A stretch of 64,000 nucleotides of DNA from Paenibacillus_AB hodogayensis (GCF_039536325.1 NZ_BAAAYO010000001.1:558001-622000), one strand, 5' to 3'. Numbered from the stretch's first letter, positions 51,562 through 60,060 are shown. The notes: generated from the sequence alone by a model not told the origin. Made by a program: numbers and translations.

Positions 51562-52519
51562 CTTCCTTCATCCCCCTGTTCGTTACCGCATCTTCGGAAA
51601 GCCGGGCAAGCCCGAGCAGCACGGACGACTCCGGATCGGCCGCCACCGTAAACCGGACGCTGCCCCACGCCTTCCACACTTTGTCCATGACCGCATCCCG
51701 AAGCAGGGGCAGCAGGACGTCCGCTGATTTCATCAAACCGCCGCTGACGATGACCGTCTCGGGGTCGTAAGCATGAATCAGGTTGACGATTCCGGCGCTC
51801 CAGTACTCCGTCAGCCGCTCCACAAACTTCTTGGCAAAAGGATCGCCCTCGCGCCACGACCGGATCAGCTCCGCATATCCCCAGTCCGGCAAAGCGGCCA
51901 GCGGGCTCGAGGAAAAGCCTTCCTCCTCCCGCGCCCGGACGAGCAGCGTACGGTGGCTGGCAAGCTCTTCCACGCAGCCGGTATTCCCGCAATTGCACAC
52001 CGGTCCGCGGCTGGCCACCGAGAAGTGGCCGCCCAATATGCCCGCCTGACCGTGCTTGCCGCGCAGCACCTTGCCGTCGATCATGGCTGCCGTCCCGATG
52101 CCGGTTCCGAAGATGACAAGCACGGCATCCCGCTCCCCGCGGGCCGACCCCCACGACGTCTCGCCGATCAAGGCGGCGCGCGCATCGTTCTCCATCACGA
52201 GAGGCAAGGAAAAGGCTTCGGCCGCCCACTCCTCGAACGGAAACCCGTACGCATCGGCATATTTCTCATGGATGGCAAGCAGCTTGCGGGCCTTCGTATC
52301 CACCACGCCCGGAAGCGCGATTCCGATTCCCCCGCATGCTTCGAGGGGAATGGAGCCGTTCCGGCCAAGCTCGCGAATGACCCGCTCCACTTCCTTCATC
52401 CGCGGAAGCAAGCCCAGAGCGGAATGGGCGGGGATGCTGCCGAACGCGACAATCCGGCCTTCCCGCACGTACCCGATCTTCACATTGGTTCCGCCAAAAT
52501 CCACCGCAATCTGGTTCAT
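51548..52519 (-). CDS. ROK-family sugar kinase
   Basis: The 323-residue protein has the ASKHA/ROK signs: AVDFGGTNVKIGYV (phosphate 1), GIALPGVVDT, catalytic D112 in ENDARAALIGE, phosphate 2 FGTGIGTAAMIDG, and the zinc motif CNCGNTGCVEE (175-185). The GEIGH that usually binds zinc with its histidine reads GILGGH here. No helix-turn-helix is present, so it is a kinase and not a NagC-type repressor. It would phosphorylate a hexose such as glucose, mannose or allose. It lies between the long ManA and the two cupin isomerases in one operon, which supports a hexose-phosphate pathway. Confidence 0.9.
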   Translation of the reverse strand: MNQIAVDFGGTNVKIGYVREGRIVAFGSIPAHSALGLLPRMKEVERVIRELGRNGSIPLEACGGIGIALPGVVDTKARKLLAIHEKYADAYGFPFEEWAAEAFSLPLVMENDARAALIGETSWGSARGERDAVLVIFGTGIGTAAMIDGKVLRGKHGQAGILGGHFSVASRGPVCNCGNTGCVEELASHRTLLVRAREEEGFSSSPLAALPDWGYAELIRSWREGDPFAKKFVERLTEYWSAGIVNLIHAYDPETVIVSGGLMKSADVLLPLLRDAVMDKVWKAWGSVRFTVAADPESSVLLGLARLSEDAVTNRGMKEDERI

Positions 52520-52543
52520 GGCTGCCCTTCCTCCGCTTCCGGC

Positions 52544-54289
52544 CTAAGCGCGCACGTAGGCCTTAATGGTCGCCAGCTTGGAATCCGCTGCCGGCTGCGC
52601 CGGTCTGATCGTATACGCGCCGACCGATGCCGGGACGATGAACGTTTCCGCATAGCGGACCGTGAACGGCTCGAACGCCTCGTCCGGGCTTTCGACGATC
52701 GCCTCCTCGCCTTCCACCAGATTGAGCATATGGAACCGGCCTCCGGTATGATGCGGAACGGTCCCGGTAAACCAGTGACGCCGGGTTTCGATAAATTCCA
52801 GCTCGTGCAGGCCGGTCCTTTCTTCCTTCCAGCCTTCGCCTTCTCCGACCGGCTCCGCGCGCGCAACCAGATTTTGCTCCACCCAGGAGCTTGTGCGGTC
52901 CCATTGGATGTTGCGGCGGCCATGCTCCAGATGGATCGGCCGGGGTTTGCCGTCCAAGCCCAGCCGGTCCCAATCCCATAGCTTGAAGGTGAAAATATAT
53001 GGCGTCGCGCTGATCTCGAGCACCATGCCGTTGCAGCCGGAGCAGTGAACGGTCCCGGCGGGGATGAGGAAATGATCGTGCTTGCGCGCCGGGTACACAT
53101 TCACATAGTGCTCGGCCGGGAAGGAGAAGCCGCCCTGCTGGGCTTTCTCCAGATCGTTCAGCATCGCTTCGCTATCGACGCCTTCCTTGAGCCCCAAATA
53201 TACGGTTGCCTCATCGCCGACATCGAGCATGTAATAGCTTTCGTCCTGGGTGTATGCCATCCCGAACGTTTCCCGGATGTACGCCGTCAGCGGATGCACC
53301 TGGAGACTGAGCGGCTGGCCGCCCATCGTATCCAGAAAGTCGAAGCGGATCGGGAACTCCGCCCCGAACCGGGCGTATACTTGCTCGCCCAGCAGCTCCT
53401 CCGGGCGGAACAGCACCAGATTGATCGCCGGCATTTCAAGGCGAGAAGCGCCGATGCGGAAATAGAGGCTATTCTCCTCCGGTACTCCGTCGAATCCCCA
53501 AGCGTACGGGTTGCTTCTAGGCTCGAGACCGATTTTTTCCTCCAGCCACCGTCCGCCCCACACCCCGGGATCGAAATAAGGCACCAGCCGGAAAGGCCGG
53601 TACGCCGCTTGATCGAGACAAGCGAACAAGGAGGCGGCCGTAATCAGGTTCGGCTCGTCTTTGCGGTTCGTATCCAGGTAGAAGTCCGCGTCCGGCAGAA
53701 GCGCCCGCTTGAGCCGGTCCGCCATTCGCCATTCGATGAAAAATCCTCTTTTGTATTTCCGCAAAATATCTTCCTCGCGGTTGTCCGCCAGCCAGTTGCC
53801 CAGTTCGCCGCTTCTATAGCGCAGCTGGATCTCCCACCGGGCCAAATCGGCGTACACGAGCACATCGCCCCGCGTCACCAGCGAGGCGCCGAAGCCGATG
53901 ATGACGACTAGACCTTCGCGAATCGCCTCCACCTTCGCCCGGATCGCCTCCAGTTTGGCCGGATCATAGCATTGGGCCAGCTCCAGCGGGGACATATACC
54001 CGAACACCCGGTCTTCCGTCAAATAAGGGGCCAGCAAAGCTTCCAGAGGCTCCTTGCCGAGCGAGGCCTCTTCCGCATGGAAGAGATGGCCGATCATCAA
54101 AGTGCTCTGCAGCCCCTGTACGATTTCCTCGATCCGCACGCCGGGGTAGCATTCGACGGTCAGTATCGCCTTGGCTTTGCCGGCCAGCCTGGCGGCCATT
54201 TCCTGCCCGATGGCGGCGTACCCGCTCCATAAGTTGTGGCCTTCGCCCGATATCCGGATTTCCGGTTCTTTGTTATAGGTCGACTGCAT
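52544..54289 (-). CDS. Class I mannose-6-phosphate isomerase with N-terminal extra domain
   Basis: The 581-residue protein has an N-terminal domain of about 210 residues (GHNLWSGYAAIGQEMAARL, LDTNRKDEPNLITAAS at its end) that I cannot name with certainty, resembling a nucleoside-kinase-like fold without a P-loop. The C-terminal 370 residues are a type I phosphomannose isomerase: YFDPGVWGGRWLEEKIG, LSLQVHP (zinc histidine), ESYYMLDVG, and FLIPAGTVHCSGCNGMVLEIS. It converts mannose 6-phosphate to fructose 6-phosphate, or acts on a similar sugar. The ATG follows gggaggatcac. First gene of the operon, behind the DeoR-type repeats. Confidence 0.85.
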   Translation of the reverse strand: MQSTYNKEPEIRISGEGHNLWSGYAAIGQEMAARLAGKAKAILTVECYPGVRIEEIVQGLQSTLMIGHLFHAEEASLGKEPLEALLAPYLTEDRVFGYMSPLELAQCYDPAKLEAIRAKVEAIREGLVVIIGFGASLVTRGDVLVYADLARWEIQLRYRSGELGNWLADNREEDILRKYKRGFFIEWRMADRLKRALLPDADFYLDTNRKDEPNLITAASLFACLDQAAYRPFRLVPYFDPGVWGGRWLEEKIGLEPRSNPYAWGFDGVPEENSLYFRIGASRLEMPAINLVLFRPEELLGEQVYARFGAEFPIRFDFLDTMGGQPLSLQVHPLTAYIRETFGMAYTQDESYYMLDVGDEATVYLGLKEGVDSEAMLNDLEKAQQGGFSFPAEHYVNVYPARKHDHFLIPAGTVHCSGCNGMVLEISATPYIFTFKLWDWDRLGLDGKPRPIHLEHGRRNIQWDRTSSWVEQNLVARAEPVGEGEGWKEERTGLHELEFIETRRHWFTGTVPHHTGGRFHMLNLVEGEEAIVESPDEAFEPFTVRYAETFIVPASVGAYTIRPAQPAADSKLATIKAYVRA

Positions 54290-54307
54290 GTGATCCTCCC
54301 TGTTCTA

Positions 54308-54334
54308 TTTTGTTATCTTTTGTTATTATAGTAA
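54308..54334 (-). promoter_or_regulatory. DeoR-type operator before the phosphosugar operon
   Basis: TTTTGTTAT occurs at 54308-54316 and again at 54318-54326; on the minus strand this reads ATAACAAAAGATAACAAAA, the common DeoR-family repeat. The adjacent GTTATTATAGTAAC (54321-54334) adds an inverted arm. The site is 19 bases before the start codon, fitting repression by the DeoR protein encoded at the end of the operon. Confidence 0.7.
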
Positions 54335-54463
54335 CATCATCTATCAAAAGTGTACACCCATTATTTTTTCTCCTGCTGGTTCTCTTCGGATAACCGGCGG
54401 CATTGGCTGGCTTGGCACATCCGCTTCACCTTTGTGCCTGAGCGCGTTTGCCGTTTCGCATGC

Positions 54464-54499
54464 CAAAAAAACCTTCGCCCCGGAGCACGGCAAAGGTTT
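54464..54499 (-). terminator. Terminator of the AraC-binding-domain gene
   Basis: AAACCTTCGCC pairs with GGCAAAGGTTT with one mismatch; on the minus strand it is followed by TTTTTTT. It separates this gene from the phosphosugar operon region. Confidence 0.8.
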
Positions 54500-54527
54500 T
54501 CGCTTGGTTGTAGTGGCTATGTGTCCT

Positions 54528-56144
54528 TCAAGCCAGCACTCGCAGGACGTCGTCGATTTTTTGGCTATGGGAGAGCACGCCGTAGTTCATCCATGTCAGA
54601 AAGTCGACCTCGTACACATGTCGGTTCCGAACAGCCGGAAGCGCCCGCCATTCCGCGGAGTCGAGCACCTTTCTTTCTTCCCCTTCATAGGAAGAATGGC
54701 GTTTGTCGAACGTAATGAACAGATGATCCGCGTCCAGCCGGGAAAGCCACTCCGGGGTTATATTCGCTTTGCGCGACTCGCCCGTCAGCTGCCGGACGAG
54801 CGGATGAGGCTCCAAGCCCAAATCCTTGTACAGGACGGGCCCCGTATAGCCGTGCTCCGGACCTGCATACAGGCTGCTCCCGAGCGCCGAGAACCTCAGG
54901 CAGGCGACCGTCTTTCCGCGGACGGAGCGCCCCAGCGCGGCTCTCGCTTCTCCCGCTTTCTGCTCGTACTTCGCAATTACGTCCGGTACGCTGCCCTTCC
55001 TCCCGAGCAGGTCCGCCAGCGTACGAAGCGTAGAGCGCCAATCCTCTCCCCGGTGCAGCATATTGTACGTCGGTGCGAGCCTTCCCCACCGATCGGGGGA
55101 TAACCATCGCTCCATGCCCCCGTCCAAAATAATAAAGTCGGGCTCGCGTCCGGACATGTCTTCGATCGTATCGGCCGCCAGATCGAACACCGGAACGTGC
55201 TGCAATCCCAAATATTCCTGCTTCCCCCACAGGGCGTGGGAACACTGCAGGACGGGTGTAATGCCGAGCGCCACCAGGAAGTCCTCCAAGAACGGGGCGA
55301 ACACTCGAATGCCTTCGCGGTGATTGCGCCGATACTGCCCGGGCGATATGCCGACCGTCTGCTTGAAACGGCGGCTGAAATAATATTCATTGCTGAAGCC
55401 GACATGATGGGAAATATCGAACAGCCGGTCATCCGTCATCAGAAGCAGCTGCTTCGCCCGGTCGATCCGCATGCCGTTCAAATAATCGAGAGGGTTCAAT
55501 CCGGTTATTTCCTTGAACGTGCGCGTATAGTGCCACCGGGTCATATGGGCTGCCGCCGCCAGTTGGTCTACGGTCCAGGAATCCTGGTACCGTTCGCCGA
55601 GCTGCTCGATCGACTGCTCCACCGCTTTGCGGATATTCCCTCCGGCCTGGACGGAGCTATGCTGCAGGAACAAAAACCGCAGCAGCTCCTGGAAGCGCAC
55701 ATGCCGATCGAAAGCGGTCATCTCGTCTTCCGCATCGCGGAGGCGGTAGATCGCTTCCACATAATCGATGCATTGCGAGAATGGCTGGCATTGCATGTCC
55801 CCGTGGCAAGGCGGCGCTTCGGACAGCGCCTTGTACGAACCTATCTCTGCCGTCTCCCACACCGCGAACGTCATTCGGTAAAAGCTCAAGCCGTCCGCAT
55901 CCGCCTTCATGCCGGCCGCCTCCGCGGGCGCAAGCAGGAAGCATTTGCCCTTCTCCAGATGAAATCCCGTTCCGCCCACAGTCAGCTTGCCGCTTCCGCC
56001 GGTGACGACGATCAGACAGCAATCGTCCCCGCCGCTATATTCGTTCTGCCAGGAAGCCGGTTGAACATGGAGCGTGATCTGTTTCATGACGTACAGCCGG
56101 TTTGGCCGTACGGTATTCGCTGTCGTCGTTTCGTTCATATTCAT
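54528..56144 (-). CDS. AraC regulator fused to a siderophore-binding domain (Btr/YbbB type)
   Basis: The 538-residue protein has a cupin-like N terminus (about 15-110), the AraC helix-turn-helix pair (about 180-275; DQLAAAAHMTRWHYTRTFKEITG, ISHHVGFSNEYYFSRRFKQTVGISPGQYRR) and a C-terminal FecB-like binding domain (about 280-535). No signal peptide exists, so the binding domain is cytosolic. It resembles the Bacillus regulator Btr, which binds bacillibactin and activates its uptake genes. The binding domain is strikingly like the secreted protein of the next gene (LVALGITPVLQ against LVALGVKPIVQ, with WGKQEYLGL against WGKQDYLNL). A Fur box precedes it. Confidence 0.9.
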   Translation of the reverse strand: MNMNETTTANTVRPNRLYVMKQITLHVQPASWQNEYSGGDDCCLIVVTGGSGKLTVGGTGFHLEKGKCFLLAPAEAAGMKADADGLSFYRMTFAVWETAEIGSYKALSEAPPCHGDMQCQPFSQCIDYVEAIYRLRDAEDEMTAFDRHVRFQELLRFLFLQHSSVQAGGNIRKAVEQSIEQLGERYQDSWTVDQLAAAAHMTRWHYTRTFKEITGLNPLDYLNGMRIDRAKQLLLMTDDRLFDISHHVGFSNEYYFSRRFKQTVGISPGQYRRNHREGIRVFAPFLEDFLVALGITPVLQCSHALWGKQEYLGLQHVPVFDLAADTIEDMSGREPDFIILDGGMERWLSPDRWGRLAPTYNMLHRGEDWRSTLRTLADLLGRKGSVPDVIAKYEQKAGEARAALGRSVRGKTVACLRFSALGSSLYAGPEHGYTGPVLYKDLGLEPHPLVRQLTGESRKANITPEWLSRLDADHLFITFDKRHSSYEGEERKVLDSAEWRALPAVRNRHVYEVDFLTWMNYGVLSHSQKIDDVLRVLA

Positions 56145-56152
56145 ATCCCCAA

Positions 56153-56177
56153 ATGATAATAGTTCTCATTTTCATTA
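56153..56177 (-). promoter_or_regulatory. Fur box before the AraC-binding-domain gene
   Basis: TGATAATAGTTCTCATTTTC (56154-56173) holds two overlapping Fur half-site patterns (TGATAAT, TTCTCATTTTCA). A TATAAT-like -10 lies next to it on the minus strand, so Fur would block this promoter when iron is plentiful. Confidence 0.78.
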
Positions 56178-56182
56178 TAAAC

Positions 56183-56222
56183 AAAAAAAGAAAGCTCATC
56201 AACCGCAGCTGAGAAGCTTTCC
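56183..56222 (-). terminator. Terminator of the binding-lipoprotein gene
   Basis: GAAAGCTCATC pairs imperfectly with GAGAAGCTTTC; on the minus strand seven Ts follow (opposite 56183-56189). It separates the lipoprotein gene from the AraC gene, which has its own Fur-controlled promoter. Confidence 0.78.
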
Positions 56223-56233
56223 TTCGATTTGTT

Positions 56234-57238
56234 TTATTTGACGAACCATTTCAACAGGTCGTCCATCTTCTTCATATTCGCCGTAATCGCGCCGGATTGC
56301 CAGTAGGTGCGGTCCGCCACGTACACATGCTCCTTCTTGACCGCCGGCAGCGATTTCCATAGCCGGTTTTCCAACACTTTAAGCGCCTCCTGGTTTTCCT
56401 TCGAGGTCCAGGTCCCGTTAGACGGGAAAATAATAATATGCTCGGCGTCCAGCTCCGGTATTTTTTCCTCCGAAAGAACGGCTTGGGACTCCTTCATATC
56501 CCGGGCAAACGGGTGCGGCGTCAAGCCCAGTTCTTTATAAATATTGCCGGTATACCGGTTCTCGATACCGAACAAAGCCAGCGTCTTGTCTCCGACGTTC
56601 AAGCGGACGACCGCTACCGTCTGGCCTCCGACAGCCTTGTTCAGCTTCTCCTTCACGTCGGCGACCTTCTTGTTGTACTGGTCCAATACGCTCGCGCCTT
56701 TCTCCGGCTGACCGGTCAGATCCGCGATCGTCTTCAGGATTTCGGGCGGGTTTTGCAAAATGCTTTCCGGCATCCTGTATGTCGGCGCAATTTTCGAATA
56801 CAGCTCGTATTTCGCTTTGTCGACAGCGCCGTCGACGATGATCAGATCGGGGCTTGCTTGCAGCAGCGCTTCCAAGCTGCCCGTAATGTCGAACGTGGGA
56901 ACGTCCAGGTTCAAATAGTCCTGTTTGCCCCAGCTCGGATGGTACCATTGCACAATCGGCTTAACCCCGAGAGCAACCAGATAGTCCTCCAGATAAATGC
57001 CTGCAATGCGTTTCGGATTTACCGGAATTTCGACTTCGCCGAACTCGTCTTTCACTTTTCTCGTTTTCGCCGGTTCGCTCGCTTTTTCGGTGGGGCCGGA
57101 CGGCTTGTCTTTTGGATCCGCGGCGGCTTGCGGCGCGTTGTCTGTTTTTGGCGCCATCGTGCCGCATCCGGCCAAACCGATAAAAACTACTAACGCTGTA
57201 ATCATGAATACGGACATCTTACGAACTGACCCTGCCAT
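56234..57238 (-). CDS. Iron-siderophore ABC transporter substrate-binding lipoprotein
   Basis: The 334-residue protein has a signal with lipobox (VFIGLAGCGT; Cys at about 26), a Pro/Ala/Lys-rich linker and a FecB-type binding domain (PF01497): NPKRIAGIYLEDYLVALGVKPIVQ, ASPDLIIVDGAVDK, and YVADRTYWQSGA at the C terminus. It would bind a ferric siderophore for a missing FecCD permease. The domain is close to the cytoplasmic binding domain of the following AraC protein, so both probably recognise the same siderophore. It has its own Fur box and terminator. Confidence 0.9.
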   Translation of the reverse strand: MAGSVRKMSVFMITALVVFIGLAGCGTMAPKTDNAPQAAADPKDKPSGPTEKASEPAKTRKVKDEFGEVEIPVNPKRIAGIYLEDYLVALGVKPIVQWYHPSWGKQDYLNLDVPTFDITGSLEALLQASPDLIIVDGAVDKAKYELYSKIAPTYRMPESILQNPPEILKTIADLTGQPEKGASVLDQYNKKVADVKEKLNKAVGGQTVAVVRLNVGDKTLALFGIENRYTGNIYKELGLTPHPFARDMKESQAVLSEEKIPELDAEHIIIFPSNGTWTSKENQEALKVLENRLWKSLPAVKKEHVYVADRTYWQSGAITANMKKMDDLLKWFVK

Positions 57239-57262
57239 CGTTCAATCCACTCCTAATCATAA

Positions 57263-57285
57263 CAATGATTCTCATTCTCATTTTC
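57263..57285 (-). promoter_or_regulatory. Fur box before the binding-lipoprotein gene
   Basis: AATGATTCTCATTCTCATTT (57264-57283) contains overlapping Fur elements (AATGATTCTCATT, ATTCTCATTTTC). It lies about 25 bases upstream of the start codon at 57238. Confidence 0.8.
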
Positions 57286-57342
57286 TAATAAAAATTGTAA
57301 CCCACCCGAACCGATTCTCACAATACACATCCGGTATCGTTT

Positions 57343-57467
57343 TTTTATACAAACTTGCTGTTGCCGGAAGCGGCTGGAAGCTGCACGAGGCGATATCAGG
57401 CTTCGCCAAAGTCGACGAAGCCTCGATTGAGCGGGATATTTACCGCTTGGGGGAAATCACGCCTTAA
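57343..57467 (+). pseudogene. Possible 3' remnant of an unknown gene
   Basis: On the plus strand a frame ending at 57467 reads LAVAGSGWKLHEAISGF then AKVDEASIERDIYRL before a stop, protein-like and unlike the AT-rich bases before it. There is no start, and the frame runs backwards through the Fur region and into the lipoprotein gene. It may be the end of a deleted gene left between the lipoprotein gene and yggS, whose 3' end it overlaps by four bases. Family not recognised. Confidence 0.3.
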
Positions 57468-58216
57468 TCGCCGATCGTGTAGCCCAGCGTTTCATTCCAG
57501 TAGTAGTCGTCCGCTACGTAACGCTCGCCGAATATGCGGGTCCCGACTCTGATAAGGGTCGCTCCTTCCTCGATGGCGATAGGAAAATCGCCGGACATGC
57601 CCATGGAAAGTACGTTCATCTCGACGCCAGCAATATGCTGCCCGGCTGCCTGCGCTTGAATTCGCTTCAATAACCGAAAGCAGGCTCGGGTCTCGTCCTG
57701 GCTTGCGTTCCATTTTCCGATCGTCATCAGCCCTTTGATACGCAAAGTGTCCAGCCGGGACAACTGTTCGATCAGCTCCAAAGCCGATTCCGGCGAAACG
57801 CCGAATTTGCTTTCCTCGTAGGACGTATTGACCTGGACGAGAATATCCATCGCTTTGTTTTCTTTCTCCAGCTGCTGATGCAGCGCCTGTCCCAACTTCA
57901 GACGATCGACGGAATGAACGCAGGTCGCGTATTTGACGACATCCTTCACTTTATTGGTCTGAAGATGGCCGATAAAATGCCATTCCGCTTGCTTGTATTC
58001 CTGCAGGAGCGGATATTTGTCGCGAAGCTCCTGCACTTTATTTTCCCCGAACAACGTTTCTCCCGCCTGAAGGGCCAGCCGGAGTTTTTCCGAGGAGACG
58101 GTTTTGGTCGCCAGCAGCAATTGGACATCCTCATGGCTGCGGCCTGACGTCTGGCAAGCATGCTCCATCTGCCGGCGTACGGCAGCAAGATTTTGTTCGA
58201 TAAGAGACGGGCTCAT
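57464..58216 (-). CDS. YggS-family pyridoxal phosphate-binding protein
   Basis: The 250-residue protein is a PLP homeostasis protein (PLPBP/YggS/YlmE family): the PLP lysine is K38 in LLLATKTVSSEKL, and GENKVQEL, EWHFIGHLQTNKV and LSMGMSGDFPIAIEEGATLIRVGTRIFG are family signs. The usual alanine-rich sequence is normal in length. It holds PLP and affects amino-acid balance. The Bacillus copy (ylmE) lies by cell-division genes; here the position is different, so this may be a second copy. The start follows ggaggag. Confidence 0.9.
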   Translation of the reverse strand: MSPSLIEQNLAAVRRQMEHACQTSGRSHEDVQLLLATKTVSSEKLRLALQAGETLFGENKVQELRDKYPLLQEYKQAEWHFIGHLQTNKVKDVVKYATCVHSVDRLKLGQALHQQLEKENKAMDILVQVNTSYEESKFGVSPESALELIEQLSRLDTLRIKGLMTIGKWNASQDETRACFRLLKRIQAQAAGQHIAGVEMNVLSMGMSGDFPIAIEEGATLIRVGTRIFGERYVADDYYWNETLGYTIGD

Positions 58217-58360
58217 CGGATCGTTCTCCTCCTTCTGTGATTGCTCTTTACTTTATCGTTTATTGGATGTCGTTAAAACATCCAATTGAAACGTTTCGAG
58301 CAATCCAAAATGCAAAACCCGACTCTTCGCCTCCCTGCCGAACAAGACCGCGGACACGGC

Positions 58361-58392
58361 AAAAACCCCGCCGGACGGATTCCGGCAGGGTT
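58361..58392 (-). terminator. Terminator of the aldo/keto reductase gene
   Basis: AACCCCGCCGGA pairs with TCCGGCAGGGTT (one mismatch); the minus strand continues with TTTTT. It lies about 50 bases after the reductase stop. Confidence 0.8.
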
Positions 58393-58439
58393 GGTTTTCT
58401 CTTTGTACGCGACTGGGCAACCGCTAGCAGAATGCAGCT

Positions 58440-59393
58440 TTAGTAACGGGAACCGAACACGATATTTTTGGGCGCTATGTGCTCGATCTGCTCCAGATCG
58501 TTCCGGGTCAGAACAACGTCCAGCGCTCCCGCATTTTCCTCCAGATACGTTCTGCGCTTGGTGCCCGGAATCGGCACGATGTCGTCGCCTTGCGCTAACA
58601 GCCAAGCCAAGGCCAACTGCGAAGGCCGGCACTCCTTCTCGGCGGCAAGCTCCTTGATCTTCCGGACCAGCTCGAGGTTTTTATTGAAATTGTCTCCCTG
58701 GAACCGCGGGGAGTTCCGGCGGTAATCGTCCTCGGCCAAGTCCTCGAACCGTTGAATTTGACCGGTCAAAAACCCGCGGCCCAGCGGGCTGTAGGGGACA
58801 AAGCCGATTCCGAGCTCGCGGCAGACCGGCAAAATCTCCTCCTCCACGTCGCGGTCCCATAGCGAATATTCGGTTTGCAGAGCGGTGACGGGGTGTACGG
58901 CATGCGCGCGCCGGATCGTCTCGGCCGGAGCTTCGGACAAACCGATATAGCGCACCTTGCCCTCGCGCACCAGCTCGGCCATCGCGCCGACGGTTTCTTC
59001 GATCGGCGTATTCGGATCGACCCGGTGCTGGTAGTACAAGTCGATATGATCGACGCCCAGACGCTTCAGGCTGGCCTCGCAGGAAGCTTTCACATATTCG
59101 GGACGGCCGTTGATCTGCCTTTGCCCCGCTTCGTCGAAGCCGATGGCGAATTTGGTGGCCAGCACGACCTCGTTGCGGCGCTCCTTCAGAACCTGGCTTA
59201 ACAGCAGCTCATTTTGACCCCGGCCGTACATATCCGACGTATCCCAAAACGTAATGCCGAGCTCCAACGCCCGGTGAAGGGTGCGAATCGATTCCTGCTC
59301 ATCCCGTCCGCTGTAAAAATCGGACATGCCCATGCAGCCCAGTCCCAGCGCGGACACTTCGAGGCCGCCATTGCCCAGCTTTCTTGTTTTCAA
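58440..59393 (-). CDS. Aldo/keto reductase
   Basis: The 317-residue enzyme is a NADPH-dependent oxidoreductase of the YhdN/Tas-like group: the tetrad is visible as D and Y in TFWDTSDMYGRGQNE, K in VVLATKF and H in DLYYQHRVD, and NADPH-binding parts GFVPYSPLGRGFLTG and IPGTKRRTYLEEN follow. The longer frame upstream (to 59480) has no ribosome binding site; translation probably starts at a TTG (59393, or 59396) with gcggga before it, giving the usual KTRKLGNGGLEVSALGLG start. It appears to be a single-gene unit. Substrate unknown. Confidence 0.9.
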   Translation of the reverse strand: MKTRKLGNGGLEVSALGLGCMGMSDFYSGRDEQESIRTLHRALELGITFWDTSDMYGRGQNELLLSQVLKERRNEVVLATKFAIGFDEAGQRQINGRPEYVKASCEASLKRLGVDHIDLYYQHRVDPNTPIEETVGAMAELVREGKVRYIGLSEAPAETIRRAHAVHPVTALQTEYSLWDRDVEEEILPVCRELGIGFVPYSPLGRGFLTGQIQRFEDLAEDDYRRNSPRFQGDNFNKNLELVRKIKELAAEKECRPSQLALAWLLAQGDDIVPIPGTKRRTYLEENAGALDVVLTRNDLEQIEHIAPKNIVFGSRY

Positions 59394-59586
59394 CAAGCTT
59401 CCCGCCTTTCGGAGCGATTCGCGAACCCCGCGCACGGCACATTTCGCAACGGGGCACACGTCCGGATTTGAACGATACAAGTTGTATTATACTCCCATTC
59501 ACCCACTGCCGACAGTAGTGTACTTGTACAGGTACTTTTAGTACCAGGATAACGGGAAATTCGGGTGAAGCGAATATAGCCCCCGT

Positions 59587-60015
59587 TTGCCCGTAAGCGA
59601 ACAATATCCGGAGAACATCCTGACGAATATACGACGCTTGGTTTTTTCAAGCTATGGCTTGCTCGCGATCAATTTCCGCAAATTTTATGTTGAAATTCTT
59701 CAATCCAACGTGGGGCAGCCGCCAACGACCGCTCCGTTTTGGGAAGGATCGACTTTTTCTCAAATCGAGCCTGCCATGGCTTTTCAATTCGGAATTCCCA
59801 TATTATTAGTCAGAGAGAGAGGAACTGACGTCAGTAATGGAATTTGGGCTGGAGGAATCACGCCTCTCAACATATTTATTGATTGGGATTCCGATAACCA
59901 ATCCGTAGACGATTTCTTTAACAGTATTCAATGGAGAGAGGTCTTTGCAAATTGGACCGCAGAGGTAAGGGGGAACTATTTGTTTCGAACGGAGCCCCAG
60001 TTCAATCAACATTAA
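59587..60015 (+). pseudogene. 5'-truncated gene for a nucleoside 2-deoxyribosyltransferase/TIR-like protein
   Basis: About 142 codons are open up to the stop at 60015, with a TGA at 59566-59568 ending the frame upstream and no ATG, GTG or ribosome binding site at a natural start; the first possible start is a TTG at 59587. The text resembles the C-terminal half of small-molecule-cleaving STING/NDT/TIR-like folds: FSSYGLLAINFRK, then FSQIEPAMAFQFGIPILLVRERG and ITPLNIFIDWD. About 60 N-terminal residues seem missing. Base composition is more AT-rich than the neighbours, so the piece was probably acquired. The family call is by pattern only. Confidence 0.4.
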
Positions 60016-60060
60016 TTAGGCTTCTGCGGGTGCAACTGAACTACCAACCACAAAACCATG

